From contig OY762063.1 in assembly GCA_963665075.1 (NCBI GenBank), positions 806,001-870,000 on the forward strand: a stretch of 64,000 nt of DNA, written 5' to 3'. Made by a program: the position numbers and the translations under genes. Below the pieces are notes generated by a model, which was not told the DNA's origin, ran no database searches, and saw nothing but the letters and a program-made list of their open reading frames with translations. Below, piece by piece: positions 1-15,000 of the stretch (position 1 is the first letter of the stretch; every line of letters begins with the position of its first letter). This DNA comes from JAPULR01 sp963665075 (lineage in GTDB: Bacteria > Chloroflexota > Dehalococcoidia > Lucifugimonadales > GCA-2712585).

Positions 1-1
1 G

Positions 2-3000
2 GACAGCACGAATTACACCTACACCCCAAGCTCCAACTGTCAATACTCCTGCGGCACAGGCCAGACCACCTCCACCCTCCAAACCCCCACCGGATACTCC
101 GGCATCTACGCCAACTGGAACGTCAACGTGGACGGCACAGGCGGCAACGACGACCCCTGGGCCTTCGGCACGTCCGGCCAATACCCCGTCATCAAATACC
201 CCGCCACCGCCCCCGGAGTGACTCCCCCGCCCGACAACCAGCGGACGGACCCCCAGGCCTCCCCCGGAACCCCCACCTTCGACCAGCGCACCGACACCTC
301 CCTCGTCGTAAGCTGGACCGCCTCCTCCGGCGCCGACGGCTACCGCCTCCAATGGCGCAACGTCACCGCCAGGGACGCCTATTCCGCCCAAAATCAGTAC
401 GTTCTCACCAGCGCCCGCCTGTCCAGCACCTTCACCGGCCTCACCGCCACAAATAAGTACGCCTTCCGCGTCATCGCCACCAAATCCGGCACCCCCGACA
501 GCCTCCCCGCCGAAGCCGAATTTACCCTCATAGACCTCACCGACTACGACGCCGACGACGACAACCTCATCGAAATCACCACCCTCGCCCAGCTCAACGC
601 CATCCGCTGGGACCTGGACGGCAACGGCACCGTCGCCAGCGGCGACCAGACCAACTACGACGCCGCCTTCACCGACGCCGAACACAACATGGGCTGCGCC
701 GCCACCTGCACAGGCTACGAAATCCGCGCCAACCTCGACTTCGACGACAACACCGCAGGCGACCGCACCGACGACACCTACTACAACTCCGGCGCCGGCT
801 GGGCCCCCATCGGCGCATACACCGGCGACTTCGACGGCAACGCCGACACCGACGCCTCCGGCGACGGCGGCCCCTACACCATCGCCAACCTCCACATCAA
901 CTCCACCGCCACCGGCACCGCCAACGTCGGCCTCTTCAGCCAATTCGGAAGCGACGCCGAAGTCGAGCGCGTCGCCCTCACGAACGTCAGCGTCACCGCC
1001 GCCACCACCGGCGACGCCATCTACGTCGGCGCCCTCGCCGGACGCAACCAGGGCAGCGTCGAAAACTCCTGGGTCGGCGGCAGCGTCACCGCCAAGCGCA
1101 CCGGCACAGGCACGGACAAGGACGCCTACGCCGGCGGCCTCGTCGGCCGCAACAGCGCAACCATCGAATCCTCCTTCTCCCTCGCCTCCGTCACCGCCGA
1201 AGCCCACAACAACAACGAAGCCTGGGCCGGCGGCCTCGTCGCCAGCAACGAAACCGGCGCAACCATCACCGCCTCCTACGCCGCCGGCCACCTCAACGCC
1301 AACGACGGCTCCGATACCACCAACACCAACGACGCCACCGCCGGCGGCCTCGCCGCAACCAACGCCGGAACCATCCGCGCCTCCTACGCCCGCGGCTCCG
1401 CCACCGCCACCGGCGCCGACCTCGACGTGGGCGGCCTCGTCGGCAACAACTCCGGCACCATCACCGCCTCCTACTCCACCGGCGCCTCCACCGCCACAGG
1501 CAGCGGCACAACCAACCGCGGCGGCCTCGTCGGCGACAACACCGGCGGCACCGCCACCGACTCCTACTGGGACACCGACAGTTCAGGCATCACAACCGCC
1601 GGCGCCGGCACAGGCAAGACCCTCGCCGAACTCCAGAGGGAGACCGGTTACGGCTCCGGCAGCACCCTCTACGCCAAATGGAATCTGGACTTCGACTCCG
1701 ACGGAACCAACGACGACCCCTGGAACTTCGGCACCGCCACCCAGTACCCCGTCCTGAAATACGGCGACCACGTCGTCGCCGACCAGCGCGTCACCGTGAA
1801 TCTCACCGCCAGCCCCACCACCATCTGCGAATCCACCAAAGGCACAGACCAGAACGCTTGCGGCACCAACGTCATCGTCTCCACCATCACCGCCACCCTC
1901 AGCGCGGCCCAGTCCTCCGCCGTAACCGTCACCCTCCCCGCCAACGCCGCCTACTCCCTCAGCGCAACCACCCTCACCATCCCCGCCAACGCCACCACCG
2001 CCACCACCACCCTCACCGCCGTCAACAACTTCGTCGACGCGTCCGACATCGCCATTAACCTCTCCGTCGGCGCCAGCGTAAGCCCCGTCTCCGTGGTCCT
2101 GACCTCCTCCCCCGCCACCACCTTCACCATCAAGGACGACGACATTCTCGACAAGCCAACCGGCCTGTTCGTCAACGGCCTCTCCGGCGCCGCCAATAAC
2201 ACCAAACTCGATGTCTCCTGGGAAACCGTTACACGCGCCGACGGCTACTACGTCTACTGGAAATCTGGAACGGACCAATACAACGACACCAACCGCAAAG
2301 ACGTTTCCGGCGCCAGCAGCAAGACCACCCAGCTCACCAACCTGACCGCCAACACCGAGTACACCGTCCGCGTCAGCGCCTACAAGTCCGGCTATGACGA
2401 CAGCGCCCCCTCCGACGAAGCCAAAGCCACAGCCGGCAAGGTGGACTACGACACCGACAACGACCGCCTCATCGAAATCACCACCATCGAACAGCTCAAC
2501 GCCCTCCGCCACGATGCGAACGGCGCCGGCAGCCAGGCCCACGCCGACTACACCACCGCCTACCCCGACGCAGCTACGGGCATGGGCTGCCCCACCGGCT
2601 GCCAAGGCTACGAACTCCTCAACGACCTGGACTTCGACACTGGAAACAAGGGCGACCGCACCGACGACACTTACTACAACAGCGGCTCCGGCTGGCTCCC
2701 GATACCCACCTATTACGCCATCCTGGAAGGCAACCAGCACGAAATCAGGAACCTCCACATCAACAGGTCCTATTCCAGCGGGGCGCCCAGCGTTGGCTTA
2801 ATCGGCACTTTCCAGAAAAGCGGGGGCGTTGCCGAGATTCGAAACCTGTACATGCCCCACGTCAACATTACGGCCACCAGCACTTCCCAAAGCAGCCTTT
2901 TCGTAGGGGGCTTGGTGGGCAACAGCGCGAATGGCTCGACAATCACCGACTCCTATGTCAGCGGCTCCATAACCGCCACCCACAACGCCACCAGTGGGAG

Positions 3001-6000
3001 CAACACGGTCTACGTCGGCGGTTTCATCGGCAACAATCTCATCTCAACCATACGGAAGAGCTACTCCGGCGCCACGGTGACCGCAACGGCCTCGGGCAGC
3101 AACGACGCCTACGCCGGCGGGTTGGTGGCTTGGAACAACGGTGGCCCTATCGAGGCCAGCTACGCCACCGGCGACGTAACGGTGACGGGCAGCGCCAACT
3201 CCGGCAGCAACGTAGATGCCGGCGGACTGGTGGCCCGTAACTCGGTAAGCGCAACCATCCGGGCGGTCTACGGCACCGGCAACGTTTCCGCCAGCGCCGG
3301 AGGCACGGTGAACGTCGGCGGGCTGGTGGGCCATAACCAGAGCGGGAACACCCTCACCGTCGGCTGGTCCAACGGCAAGGTGACGGCCACGGATACCCGC
3401 AGCGGCGGGGGCGCGACGCTTAACGTCGGCGCTTCCGTCGGCAAGCAGGACGGCACGGTTTCCGAAGTCTACTGGGACACGACGACAACCGGCATCGCCG
3501 ACGACGCCGACAGCAACGCCCCCGAAGGCAAGACCACCACCGAACTCCAGACGCCCACGGAAGCCCAGAAATCCCTCCCCAACTACCCCACCGGCATCTA
3601 CGCCAACTGGAACGTCAACGTGGACGGCGTAACGGGCAACGACAACCCCTGGGACTTCGGCACCGCCAGCCAGTACCCCGTCCTCCACGTCCGCACCCTC
3701 CCCTACGTCCTCCTCCAAAGCGTCCCCACCGTCACCTGGGCCGTCGCCAACTCCACCCTCTGCGAAAGCTCCAAGGGCACTGACACCGCCGCCTGCGGCG
3801 CAAGCCCGGCCACCTCCACCACCATCATCCCCACCCTCTCCGCCGAGTGGAAGACCGACCTCACCTACGCCTTCCCCACCGATGCCGCAAAGTACACGCT
3901 GAGTAAGACGGAGCTGACCATCCCCGCCGGCTCCACCACCGTCGCGGGCGTCACCCTCACCGCCGTCAACAACAAGACCGACGCCGCCGACGCCACCATT
4001 AACGTATCGCCAACCTCCAGCCACCTCCGCCAGGCCTCCACCGTCTCAACCATCACCATCAAGGACGACGACACCCTGACCAAGCCCACCGGCCTCAAGC
4101 TCTCCGTCGACGGAACCAAAGTCCAGGCGGACTGGACCGCCGTCACCGGCGCCACGGGCTACACCGTCGAGTGGAGCGATTCCGCCACCTTCGCCGGTAC
4201 CCCCTCCTCCGCCACCCCAACCACCAACTCCCACAAGGTAACCACCGGCCTCACCAGCGGCACAACCTACTACTTCCGCGTAACCGCCAACAAGACCGGC
4301 TACGACGATTCAGTCCCGTCCGACACCGTCAGCACCGCCCCCACCACCGGCACCGTCGACTACGACTCCGACAACGACGGCCTCATCGAAATCACAACCC
4401 TCGCCCAGCTCAACGCCGTCCGCTACGACCTGGACGGCAACGGCGTCGCCGACGTCTCGACCAACCAGACCACCTACAACACCGCCTTCCCCAACGCCGA
4501 AGACAACATGGGCTGCAACGAATCCGCCGTCTCCATCGCCTCCAACAACACCGGCAACCCCGCCTGCTCCGGCTACGAACTCCGCGCCAACCTCGACTTC
4601 AACACCAACAGCAGCGCGCCCACGTCCACCAACCCCACCGGCGCCGACTCCGGCGACACCTACTGGAACGGCGGCGCCGGCTTCGTCCCCATCGGCGACG
4701 CAACCAACGCCTTCACCGCCACCTTCGACGGCAACAACGACACCGACGCCTCCGGCGACGGCGGCCCCTTCACAATCTCCAACCTCTTCATCAACGCCTC
4801 AACCACCGCCGACGACACAAACCGCGACCTGGGCGGCCTCTTCGCCTACGTCGGCAAGGGCGCGGAAGTCAAGAACGTCGCCCTCAAAAACGTGGACGTA
4901 ACCGTCTCCAGCACCCTGGAAGACGCGATACAGGTCGGCGCCCTCGCCGGCGACAACAGGGGAACCATCACCGGCTCCTGGTCTTCAGGAACCGTTGAGG
5001 GAAGCACAAATCAGCAAAGCAGGGGCGCCTGGGTGTACGCAGGCGGGCTGGTGGGACGGAACGACAAGGGCGGCTCCGGCGATGGCGCCTATACCGGCAT
5101 CATCCGCGCCAGCTACTCCCACGCCGCCGCCACCTCCAAGGGGAACAAGCAGGGCGGCAACGGCGCCGATGCCGCCGCCGGCGGCCTGGTCGGCAACAAC
5201 AAGGGCGCCATCGAAGCCAGCTACGCCGCCGGCAAGGCGTTTGCGACAAAAAATACCTCTACGTATCTCGACAACGCCGACGTTGGTGGGCTGGTGGGCG
5301 TCAACAAGGCGACGGGGACGATTACCGCCTCCTACGCCAGGGGCAACGCCGAAGCTATCGCGAACACCACGCAAATAGGCGGGCTCGTCGGCGACAACGA
5401 GAGCGGCGGAACCATCACCGCCAGCTTCTCCACAGGCACGGCGACAGGATCCGCCGCCGCAGGCGGCAACTCTAACAAGCGCGGCGGCCTCGTCGGAAGC
5501 AACGCAGGCTCCTCCACCAACTCCTATTGGGACACCGCAACCTCCGGCCATAACTCCAGCGCCACGGGAACGCCCAAGAACACCTCCCAACTCCAGACCC
5601 CCACCGCCTACGGCACCGGAACCTCCATCTTCAAGGACTGGAACGTCAACGTGGACGGCAAAACCGGCGACGACGACCCCTGGGACTTCGGCGCTAACAA
5701 CCAATACCCCGCCCTCAAATTCGGCGCCCACACAGCCGCCGACCAGCGCGCCACCGTCACCCTCTCCCTCAACCCCGCCACCATCTGGGAACGCGCCCTC
5801 ACCAGCCCCAGCCGCGTCAACGCCTCCACCCTCACCGCCACCCTCGACCGCGCCTGGAATCAAAACGTCGTCGTCACCGTCCCCACCAACGCCGCCTACA
5901 CCTCCTCCGCAACCACCATCACCATTGCGGCGGGCGCAACCACCGGCACCGCCACCATCACCGCCGTCAACAACTTCCTCTGCGGCGCCGTCGCCTGCCC

Positions 6001-9000
6001 CTCCGCCAAGGTCAACAAAACCGTCGCCCTCACCCAGAACACCCACCCCGCCGACACCAAATGGATTGTCAAGGGCACTGACGTTTCCCTCACCATCAAC
6101 GACGACGACGAACTCGCCAAGCCCGCCGCCCCCAAACTCTCCGTCGACGGCACCAAGATTCGCGCCGACTGGACCGCCGTCACCGGCGCCACCGGCTACA
6201 AAGTCCAGTGGAGCACCGACAGCACGTTTGCCACCAAGTCGGAAGGCACCGTCTCAAGCGGCTCCACCGTCACCTACACCATCAACCCCACCCCCGCCCT
6301 CACCGCCGGCACCACCTACTACGTCCGCGTCCTCCCCACCAAGTCCGGCGCCGACGAACCACCCTCCGACGCCGCCAGCACCACCACCACCGCCTCCGCC
6401 GGAACCGGCGACTTCGACGCCGACAACGACGGCTTAATCGAAATCTCCAACCTCGCCCAACTCAACGCCGTCCGATGGGACCTGGACGGCAACGGCGTCG
6501 CCGCCACAGGCGGCTACGATTCCAACGACGACGGCGACTACGACGACACCGGCGAATACACCTACGCCGCCAAGTACGCCGAAGCCTTCCCCAACGCCGA
6601 AGACAACATGGGCTGCAACGAATCCGCCGTCACCATCGCCTCCAACAACACCGGCAACCCCGCCTGCACCGGCTACGAGCTCGCCGCCAACCTCGACTTC
6701 GACACCGGCACGGCGGGAGACCGCACCGACGACACCTATTACAACTCCGGCGCGGGCTGGGACCCCATCGGCGACCACACAACCGCCTTCACCGCCATCT
6801 TCGACGGCAACCGCGCTTCCTACGCCATCGACAACCTCTTCATCGACCGCGACGCCGCCCACACCGGAAGCAAATTCTACGCCGGCCTCTTCGGTCGGAT
6901 AAACACCGGCGCCGACATCAAAAACGTCAAGCTCACCGGCGTCTCCGTCACCCTCGAAAACACCACCGCCGACACCACCCAGGCCGAAGTCTACGCCGGC
7001 GGCCTCGTCGGCTACCAGACCGCCGGAACCATCACCGCCAGCAGCGTCGCCGGAACCGTCAAGGCCGTCGTCAACGCCGTCACCGGCGCCGGCAACACCG
7101 CCACCACCAACCCCGCCAACGCCGGCGGCCTCGTCGGATACAAGAAGGCCGGCAACATAATCTCCTCCTTCGCCCGCGCCACCGTCACCGCCGAGCAGAA
7201 CGCTTCCGCCGGCAACCTTCACGCCCACGCCGGCGGCCTCGTCGGCGTCAACGATGCCGGCGACATCATCGCCTCCTACTCCGCCGGAATCGTCAACGCC
7301 AAAGTCTCCAACAACAACGGCAACGCCTACGCCGGCGGCCTCGTCGCCGAGCACGGCGGCGGCAACATCAAGGCCGCCTACTCCTACGCCGCCACCAAGG
7401 CCGCCAACTCCGGCGGCTCCAACACCTCCGTCAGCCTCTACGCCGCCGGCCTCGTCGCCCACCAGGACGGCGGCAACATCACCGCCTCCTACTCCACCGG
7501 CGCGCCCACCCTCGCCAAAGACGGCGCCACCACCACCGATTACAAGGGCGGCCTCGTCGGCAGAAACTCCAGCGGCACCACCACCGCCGCCTATTGGGAC
7601 ACGGAGAAGTCCGGCGTATCCGCCACCGGCCAGGGCACCGGCAAGACCGGCTCCCAACTCCGAACCCCCACCGCCTACGGCACGGAAACCACCGACATCT
7701 ACAAGGATTGGGACATCGACCTCGACAGCGTGAAGACCGGAACCCAGGACGGCTGGGACTTCGGCACCGCCGCCCAATACCCCGTCATCAAATACGGCCT
7801 CACCCCCGCCGACCAGCGCGTAACCGCCAACCTCACCGCCTCCCCCGCCGTCATCTGGGAGCGCGCCCTCCCCGCCAGCCAGTTGCCCGGCAATACGGCC
7901 CGCGTCAACCAGACCACCATCACCGCCACCCTCTCCGAATCCCTCCTCAACGCCGTCGTCGTCACCCTCCCCACCGACGCCGCAACCTACACCCTCGTCG
8001 CCTCCAACCTCAACATCGCCGCCGGCTCCCTCACCGCCACCACCACCCTCACCGCCGTCAACAACCGCGTCGACGCCCCCAGCAACCAGTTCGTCTACCT
8101 CAACCAGGGCGCTTCCGCCTCCGACCCCCGCGTCGGCGTCACTTCCCCCCAGGCTACCCTGACCATCAACGACGACGATGAACTCGCCGCCCCCGCCGGC
8201 GCCGCCGCCTTCACCCCCGGAAACGTCCCCACCACCGTAAGAGTCCAGTGGCAGCCCGTAACCAACGCCGCGGGCTACAAGCTCCAGTACAAGCTCACCA
8301 CCGCCGATACCTGGGGAAACGAAATCACCGTTGCGACTACAGACTGCACCACAGGCGGCAACGCCATCTGCAAGCGCGACTTCACCACCGGCTTCACCGT
8401 CGGCAGCCTCTACGATTTTCGCGTCTGGGCCACCTCCGCCGCCAACTCCGGCATCGACGAAGGCGCCTACGCCAACTTCACCGGCGGCCCCGGCGTGGAC
8501 TACGACACCGACGACGACGGCCTCATCGAAATCACCACCCTCGCCCAGCTTAACGCCGTCCGCTACGACCTGGACGCCGACGGCGCCCCCGAAAGCGGCA
8601 GTGCCACATACAACCTGGCCTACCCCTCCTCCAAGGACAAGATGGGCTGCGACGAAACCAACGCCGTCCTCGCCAACCGCGAGTGCATCGGCTACGAACT
8701 CAAGGCCAACCTGGACTTCGACACCGGCACGAAGGGCGACCGCACCGACGACACCTACTACAACTCCGGCCTCGGCTGGGACCCCATCGGCGGCACCGCC
8801 GGCGCCGCCTACACCGCCACCTTCGACGGCAATGCCGACTCCGACTCCGACGGCGGCCCCTACACTATCTCCAACCTCTTCATCGACCGCACCTCGGGCA
8901 GATACGCCGGCCTCTTCGCCTTCCTCGACGGCGCAGACGACCCCGAAGTGACCGACGTGGCCCTCGTAAACGTGGACATTACCCTCAACGTGGACGCCAC

Positions 9001-12000
9001 AGACCACGTCTACGTCGGCGCCCTCGCGGGCAAGGCCGAAACCGACATCTTCGACAGCTACTCCACCGGCGAGGTCAACTCCACAACCAAGGTAACCGCC
9101 AACAACAAGTTCCTCTTCATCGGCGGCCTCGTCGGCCAACTCAGAGACGCCAACGTCACCGCCAGCTACTCCTGGGCCGACGTGACGGGAAACACAAGCT
9201 CCTCCACCGCCAACAACCGAAACTCTTCCGGCGGCCTCGTCGGCATCGTGGGGCAGTTGGATTCAACTTCGCCCCCCACCACCAACATAATCGCCAGCTA
9301 CGCCGCCGGCGACGTTTCCGCCATAACCGCCGGCGGCGGCCACGCCAGGGCCGGCGGCCTGGCGGGACAGGTCGGCTACGGCGGCAGCGTCGAGGCCAGC
9401 TACGCCCGCGGCGACGTCCACGGCGGCGCCGCCAACACAACCAACAACCAGCGCGGCGCCCTCGCCGGATACCAGCGCGGCAACATCATCGCCAGCTTCG
9501 CCACCGGCGCGCTCACCGGCGACAGCGGCAACCGCTGCGGACTCGTCGGCTACAAGGCCTCCGGCTCAATCACCAACTCCTACTACGACAGCAGCAACCC
9601 GGGCCAAACAGGCTGCAACAACGACAACGGCACGCCCAAGACCACCTCCGAGCTTCAAACCCCCACCGCCTACACCGGCATCTACGCCAACTGGGACATA
9701 GACATCGTCGGCGACAGCAACTCCGACGACCCCTGGGACTTCGGCAACGCCAACCAGTACCCCGCCCTCAAGTACCTCCCCCTCGTCGCCGCCGACCAGC
9801 GCCCCACCGTCAACCTGACCGCCGTCCCCACAACCCTCTACGAAAAGGTCGGCGGCGCAACCTCCTCCACCATCACCGCCACCCTCTCAACCGACTGGAA
9901 CAAGGACGTCGCCGTAACCATCCCCGCCGCCGCCAAGGGCCTCTCCGTCACCACCAGCCCCCTCACCTTCACCTCCGGCGAAGACGGCAACTGGAAAACC
10001 GCCCAATCCGCCACCGTCAAGCTCTCCGCTCAGCCCACAAAAACCATCGTCGTAGACTTCACCCGCCTGGCCGTGAGCGACCCCGAAGTCACCCCCAAAT
10101 ACCTCACCTTCACCACCTCCAACTGGAACACCGCACAAACCATCAACGTCAAGTTCCTCGACGAACCCGCCGCCGCCACCACCCGCGTCTCCATCACAGG
10201 CACCGGCAGCAACAAGGAATACAAGGTCAACCTCGACGCCTACCGCCTGCCCTACGACCTCGGCAACCCCGCCGTCATCGTCTCCGAGGGCGCCACCACC
10301 GGCACGGAAACCCTCACCGCCCAGAACGACTACAACGACCTCGCCACCGCCACCGCCGCCCTCACCCTCGCCACCCACCCCACCGACGACGACTGGATAA
10401 GCAAGGGCACGGGAACCGCCCCAACCCTCACCATCACCGACGACGACGAACTCGGCCAGGTAACCAACGTAAACGTCGTCCAGAAGCTCGACGACAACGG
10501 CAACCCCTACCAGGGCGCGACCGTCACCTGGACGAAGGTCACAAACGCCACCGGCTACATCGTCGAGTGGAAGTCCGGAACCCAGATCTACGACTCCTCC
10601 CGCCAGGTCGTCGTCGGCGACGTCGCCACCGCCGACCTCAACCACGCCCATCTCGGCGCCACCTCCTTCGGCATCCGCGTCTACGCAACCAAGACCGGCT
10701 CCGACCACGGCTTGCCCTCCGACGAATTCGCCTTCGTCTACAAGAGCTGGCTCATCTTCAGCAAGACCAAGGTGGACATCACGGAACTAGCCACCGGAAC
10801 CCAGACGGAAACCTACACCGTCGCCCTCTCCGCCGCCCCCTCCTCCAACGTGACCGTCAACCTCAGCTACCGCACTCCCCAGATGACCCTCAGCCCCTCC
10901 ACCATCACCTTCAACTCCACCAACTGGAACCAATGGCAAGCCTTCACCGTCGAAGCCGACCGGTTCCCGCCCCGCGGCACGGGCCGCAACGACTGGACCC
11001 AGGTCACCTTCAACGACACGTCGGAACTCGACTTCAGAATCCCGCAGCGGGACGGAACCGCTTCCACTCTGGGCTTCACCCACCACGGCAAGCTCACCTT
11101 CCTCGTCAAGCTCAAGACCGACCCAGCCGCCTCCAAGACCGTCGACCTCTCCTCTTCCTACTCCGTTTCCGTCCCGTCCACCCACCGCATCACCGCCAGC
11201 CCCGCCACCCTCACCTTCACCAAAGACAACTACAACACCGCCCAGACCGTCACCCTCAGCGCCCCCTCCGACTCCCACGGCATCGACGAGGAGGAAACCT
11301 TCGTCCACACCACCGTCAGCACGGACCTCGCCTACAGCAACGTCAAGAGCACGATTTCCGCCAAGCAGATTGACACGAACAGCGCCCCCACAAGCGCAAA
11401 CTTCACCCACTACATTACCCCCAGTAGCACGAAAAACCGCACGATGGTCAACCCCGGCGACTCCTACTTCCGCTTCACCGACGCCGACAACAATACGAAG
11501 TACGCCATCATCATCGAATCCCTCCCCGCCCCGACCGCGGGCGAGTTGAAGCTCCACCGCCCCCGCAAGACCGGCGGCATCTGCCGGATTCGCCCCAACA
11601 GCGACAACTGCAAGGCCCTCGAGGAAAGTGTCCAAATCGGACAGGTGATAACCCCCGAAGACTCCAAGTCCAAGAGCTCGCCCATCCTCCACTTCTACCC
11701 CACCGGCACATTCAACAGCGCCACCTTCACCTACAAGATGGTGGACAATTCCGGCAACATCTCCGACTCCGCCTACACCGTCACCCTCTCGCTCCTTGGA
11801 ACCGTCCCGGCCAAACCCGCCGACTTCGCCGCCGCCCCCAGAAACACCAAGGCCCAACTCACCTGGACCCACGCCAACGACCCCATCATCACCGGGTACC
11901 AGTACAGCGTCAAGAACGTCACCGACGCGCAGCCGTGGGGCAACTGGGAAGACGTTACCATCCCCCTCTTTGCCTCCAAGCCCACCCTGGACTTCACCAC

Positions 12001-15000
12001 CACGACCTGGAACACGCCCCAGACGGCGACGGTCCAACTCCGCTCCAAGCCCGACTCCAACGTGGAAATTAGGTTCGCACAGACCGGCGTAACCTTCACC
12101 CAGTCCAAGTTGACCTTCACGCCGGCCAACTGGCACACGCCACAATCCGTCAGCGTCGTCCTCGCGTCCCAACCCGACGCCGCCGTGTCGGTGGACATGA
12201 GCAAGGCCCTCTGGATAAACGCCGATTACTACACCGTAACCGGCCTCACCAACGGCAAGAACTACCAGTTCCGCATCCAGGCCATAAGCGCCGCCGGCAA
12301 CAGCCCCGCGTCCGTTCACGATTCCGCCACCCCGAACATCCTCGCCGCCCCCTGGGACTTCGACGATGACGCCAAAGCCTCGCAGATAGACCTCTCCTGG
12401 GCCGACCCCGACAACCCCTTCGTCACCGGCTGGCAGATGCGCCAAAGGCAGGACGTCCTCTCCGCCATCGCCGGTAACGGCAAGGTCTTCCTGATTTGGG
12501 ACGACCCCAAGGACTCCTCCATCACCGGCTGGCAGTACCGCTCCAAGACCGGCACCAACGAATACCCGACCAACTGGACCAGCGTCCCCAACGCCAACGC
12601 CGCCACCACCGAATACGCCGTCCCCAACCTCTCCAACGCCAACGCCGTATACTTCCAGCTGCGCCCCGTCAGAAACACAACCCCGGGCGCCGCCCTCAAC
12701 GAAGCCACCGCCACCCCCTCGGCCACCGACGGGGACGCCGCCGGCTGGACGAACCTCACCATACCCATAACCTTCACGTCCTCCCTCACCTTCACCACGA
12801 CGGACTGGAACACCGCCCAATCCGCCACCGTCAAACTCGCCTCCGCCCCAACCTCCGACGTGCGGATAACCCTCGTCCAGGACAACGTCGAATTCGTCCC
12901 CGACACCCTCACCTTCACCACCTCCAACACCGCCCAGAACGTCAAAGTCCGCCTCAAGACCGCCCCCGACGCCACCGTAACCGTCAACCCCGCCAACGCC
13001 CTCCACGCCAACCTCGCCGCCCACGCCGCCACCGGCCTCGCCAACGGCAAGTTCTACTCCTTCCAGCTTCGCGCCCTCGACGACGTAAGCCCCGGCAACG
13101 CCTCCGCCTGGCTCAAGTCCGCCCTCCTGCCCGCCAAGCCCGCCGGCCTAACCGCCACCCCCGGCAACACCAACGTCACCCTCGCCTGGACCGACCCCAA
13201 CAACCCCACCATCCACAACTGGCAGTACCAGCAGGATTCGGGCGATTGGAAGGACGCCGCCGTCGGCGTCACCCTCGGATCCTCCACCCTCACCTTCAGG
13301 CCCGGCGTCCAGGCCACCCTCGGCTCCTCCATCCTCACCTTCACCTCCCAGAACTGGAACATCTACCGGACCGTCACCGTGAAACTGGCCTCCCAGCCCC
13401 CCACCGGCACGACTACCGTCACGTTCAATCGGACAGGCGTGGAGTTCTCCCCCGCCACCCTGAATTTCAATGCCCAGAACTACAACACAACCCAGAACGT
13501 GCAGGTCAGGCTCAAGACCGCGCCCCAGCAGGACACCGACGTTTCTTTGGCCGCGCCGACCCATCTGGTTGCGTCCCCCCAGAAATGGAACGTCTACCAG
13601 ACCGTCCCGGTCAAGCTCGCCGCCGCCCCCGCCGCCCCGGTGAAGGTGACCTTCAATGCCCCCAACCTGGACTTCTCCCCCGCCTCCCTCACCTTCACGC
13701 CGCAAAACTGGAACATCAACCGGAACGTTCAGGTCAAGATGAAGACCCAGCCTTCCACAACCACTACCGTCGATATGACAAAGACGTATTCGGTCCCGTG
13801 GGACGGCTCCACCACCCTCACCTTGACCGGCCTCGCCAACAACACGGACTACACATTCAAGGTTCGCGCCGTCAACATCGGCGGCATCAGCGAGGAGTCC
13901 GACTCCGCGTCCACCTCCCCCAACGCCGCCCCCGCCATACCCTCCGGCTTCACCGCCACCCCCGGCGTCGCTCAGGCAACCCTCGCGTGGACGAACCCCG
14001 CCGACACCGCCATCACCGCCTACGAATACCGGCAGACCGTACCCGCCGGCGGCCTCACCGTCTTCGCCAACGACCGGGAAGTCGATCTCACTTGGGACAG
14101 CCCCGGCGACGCCACCGGCATCGCCAAATGGCAGTATCGCGCCGAGCGCGACGGCCAGATAGCCGGCTTCTGGGCCGACATTCCCGGCAGCGTCGCCTCC
14201 ACCAAACGCTTCACCGCCACAAGCGAATCCGGCGGCGCCCTCCTCGGCAACGACCTGAAGTATAATTTCAGAGTGCGCGCCGCCACCGCCACCGTTACGG
14301 GCGGCGGCCTCACCGCCCGCGGCGACTATACGCGCGTGGACCTGTTCTGGACCAAGTTCAGCGACGTCAACACCATCCACAAGTGGCAGTATCGCTACAA
14401 GTCCGACGGCGACTACGGCCCCTGGACGCAAGCATGCGAAGCTGTTGGCGGCCCGCAGCAGATTGCGGAGTGCAGGAACCTGATCTCCCTCTCGACGTCG
14501 CGCCTGACCAACGGCACCGAATACACCTTCCAGGTGCGCGCCCTCGACTCCTCCGACACCCCCGTCGGCAGCGTGTTGGGCGAGGTGACGATGACCCCCA
14601 TCGCCGCCGCCAAGCCCCTCGGCCCCGTCACCGCCACCCCATCCTCCTCCGGCGGCTGGACCAACATCCCCAACAGCGGCGCATCCACCACGTCGGCTAC
14701 TATCGACAACCTCACCAACGACACCCTCTACGCCTTCCAGCTGCGCGCCCGCCGCGCCAACGCCATCGGCCCCCACGCCGGCAACCCCACCGCCAACCCC
14801 GCCGCCCTCGTCGCCAAGCCCACCGGCCTCGCCGCCGCCTCCGGCGAGAACGAAGCCGCCACCCTCAAATGGCCCACCGCCAACTCCGCCACCTCTTGGC
14901 AATACACCAAGGGCACGGGCAGCGGCAACACCATTACTTACGGCGCTTGGACCGCCATGACCCCCATCACCGTCGTCGGCTCCAACCACACCTTCAAAGT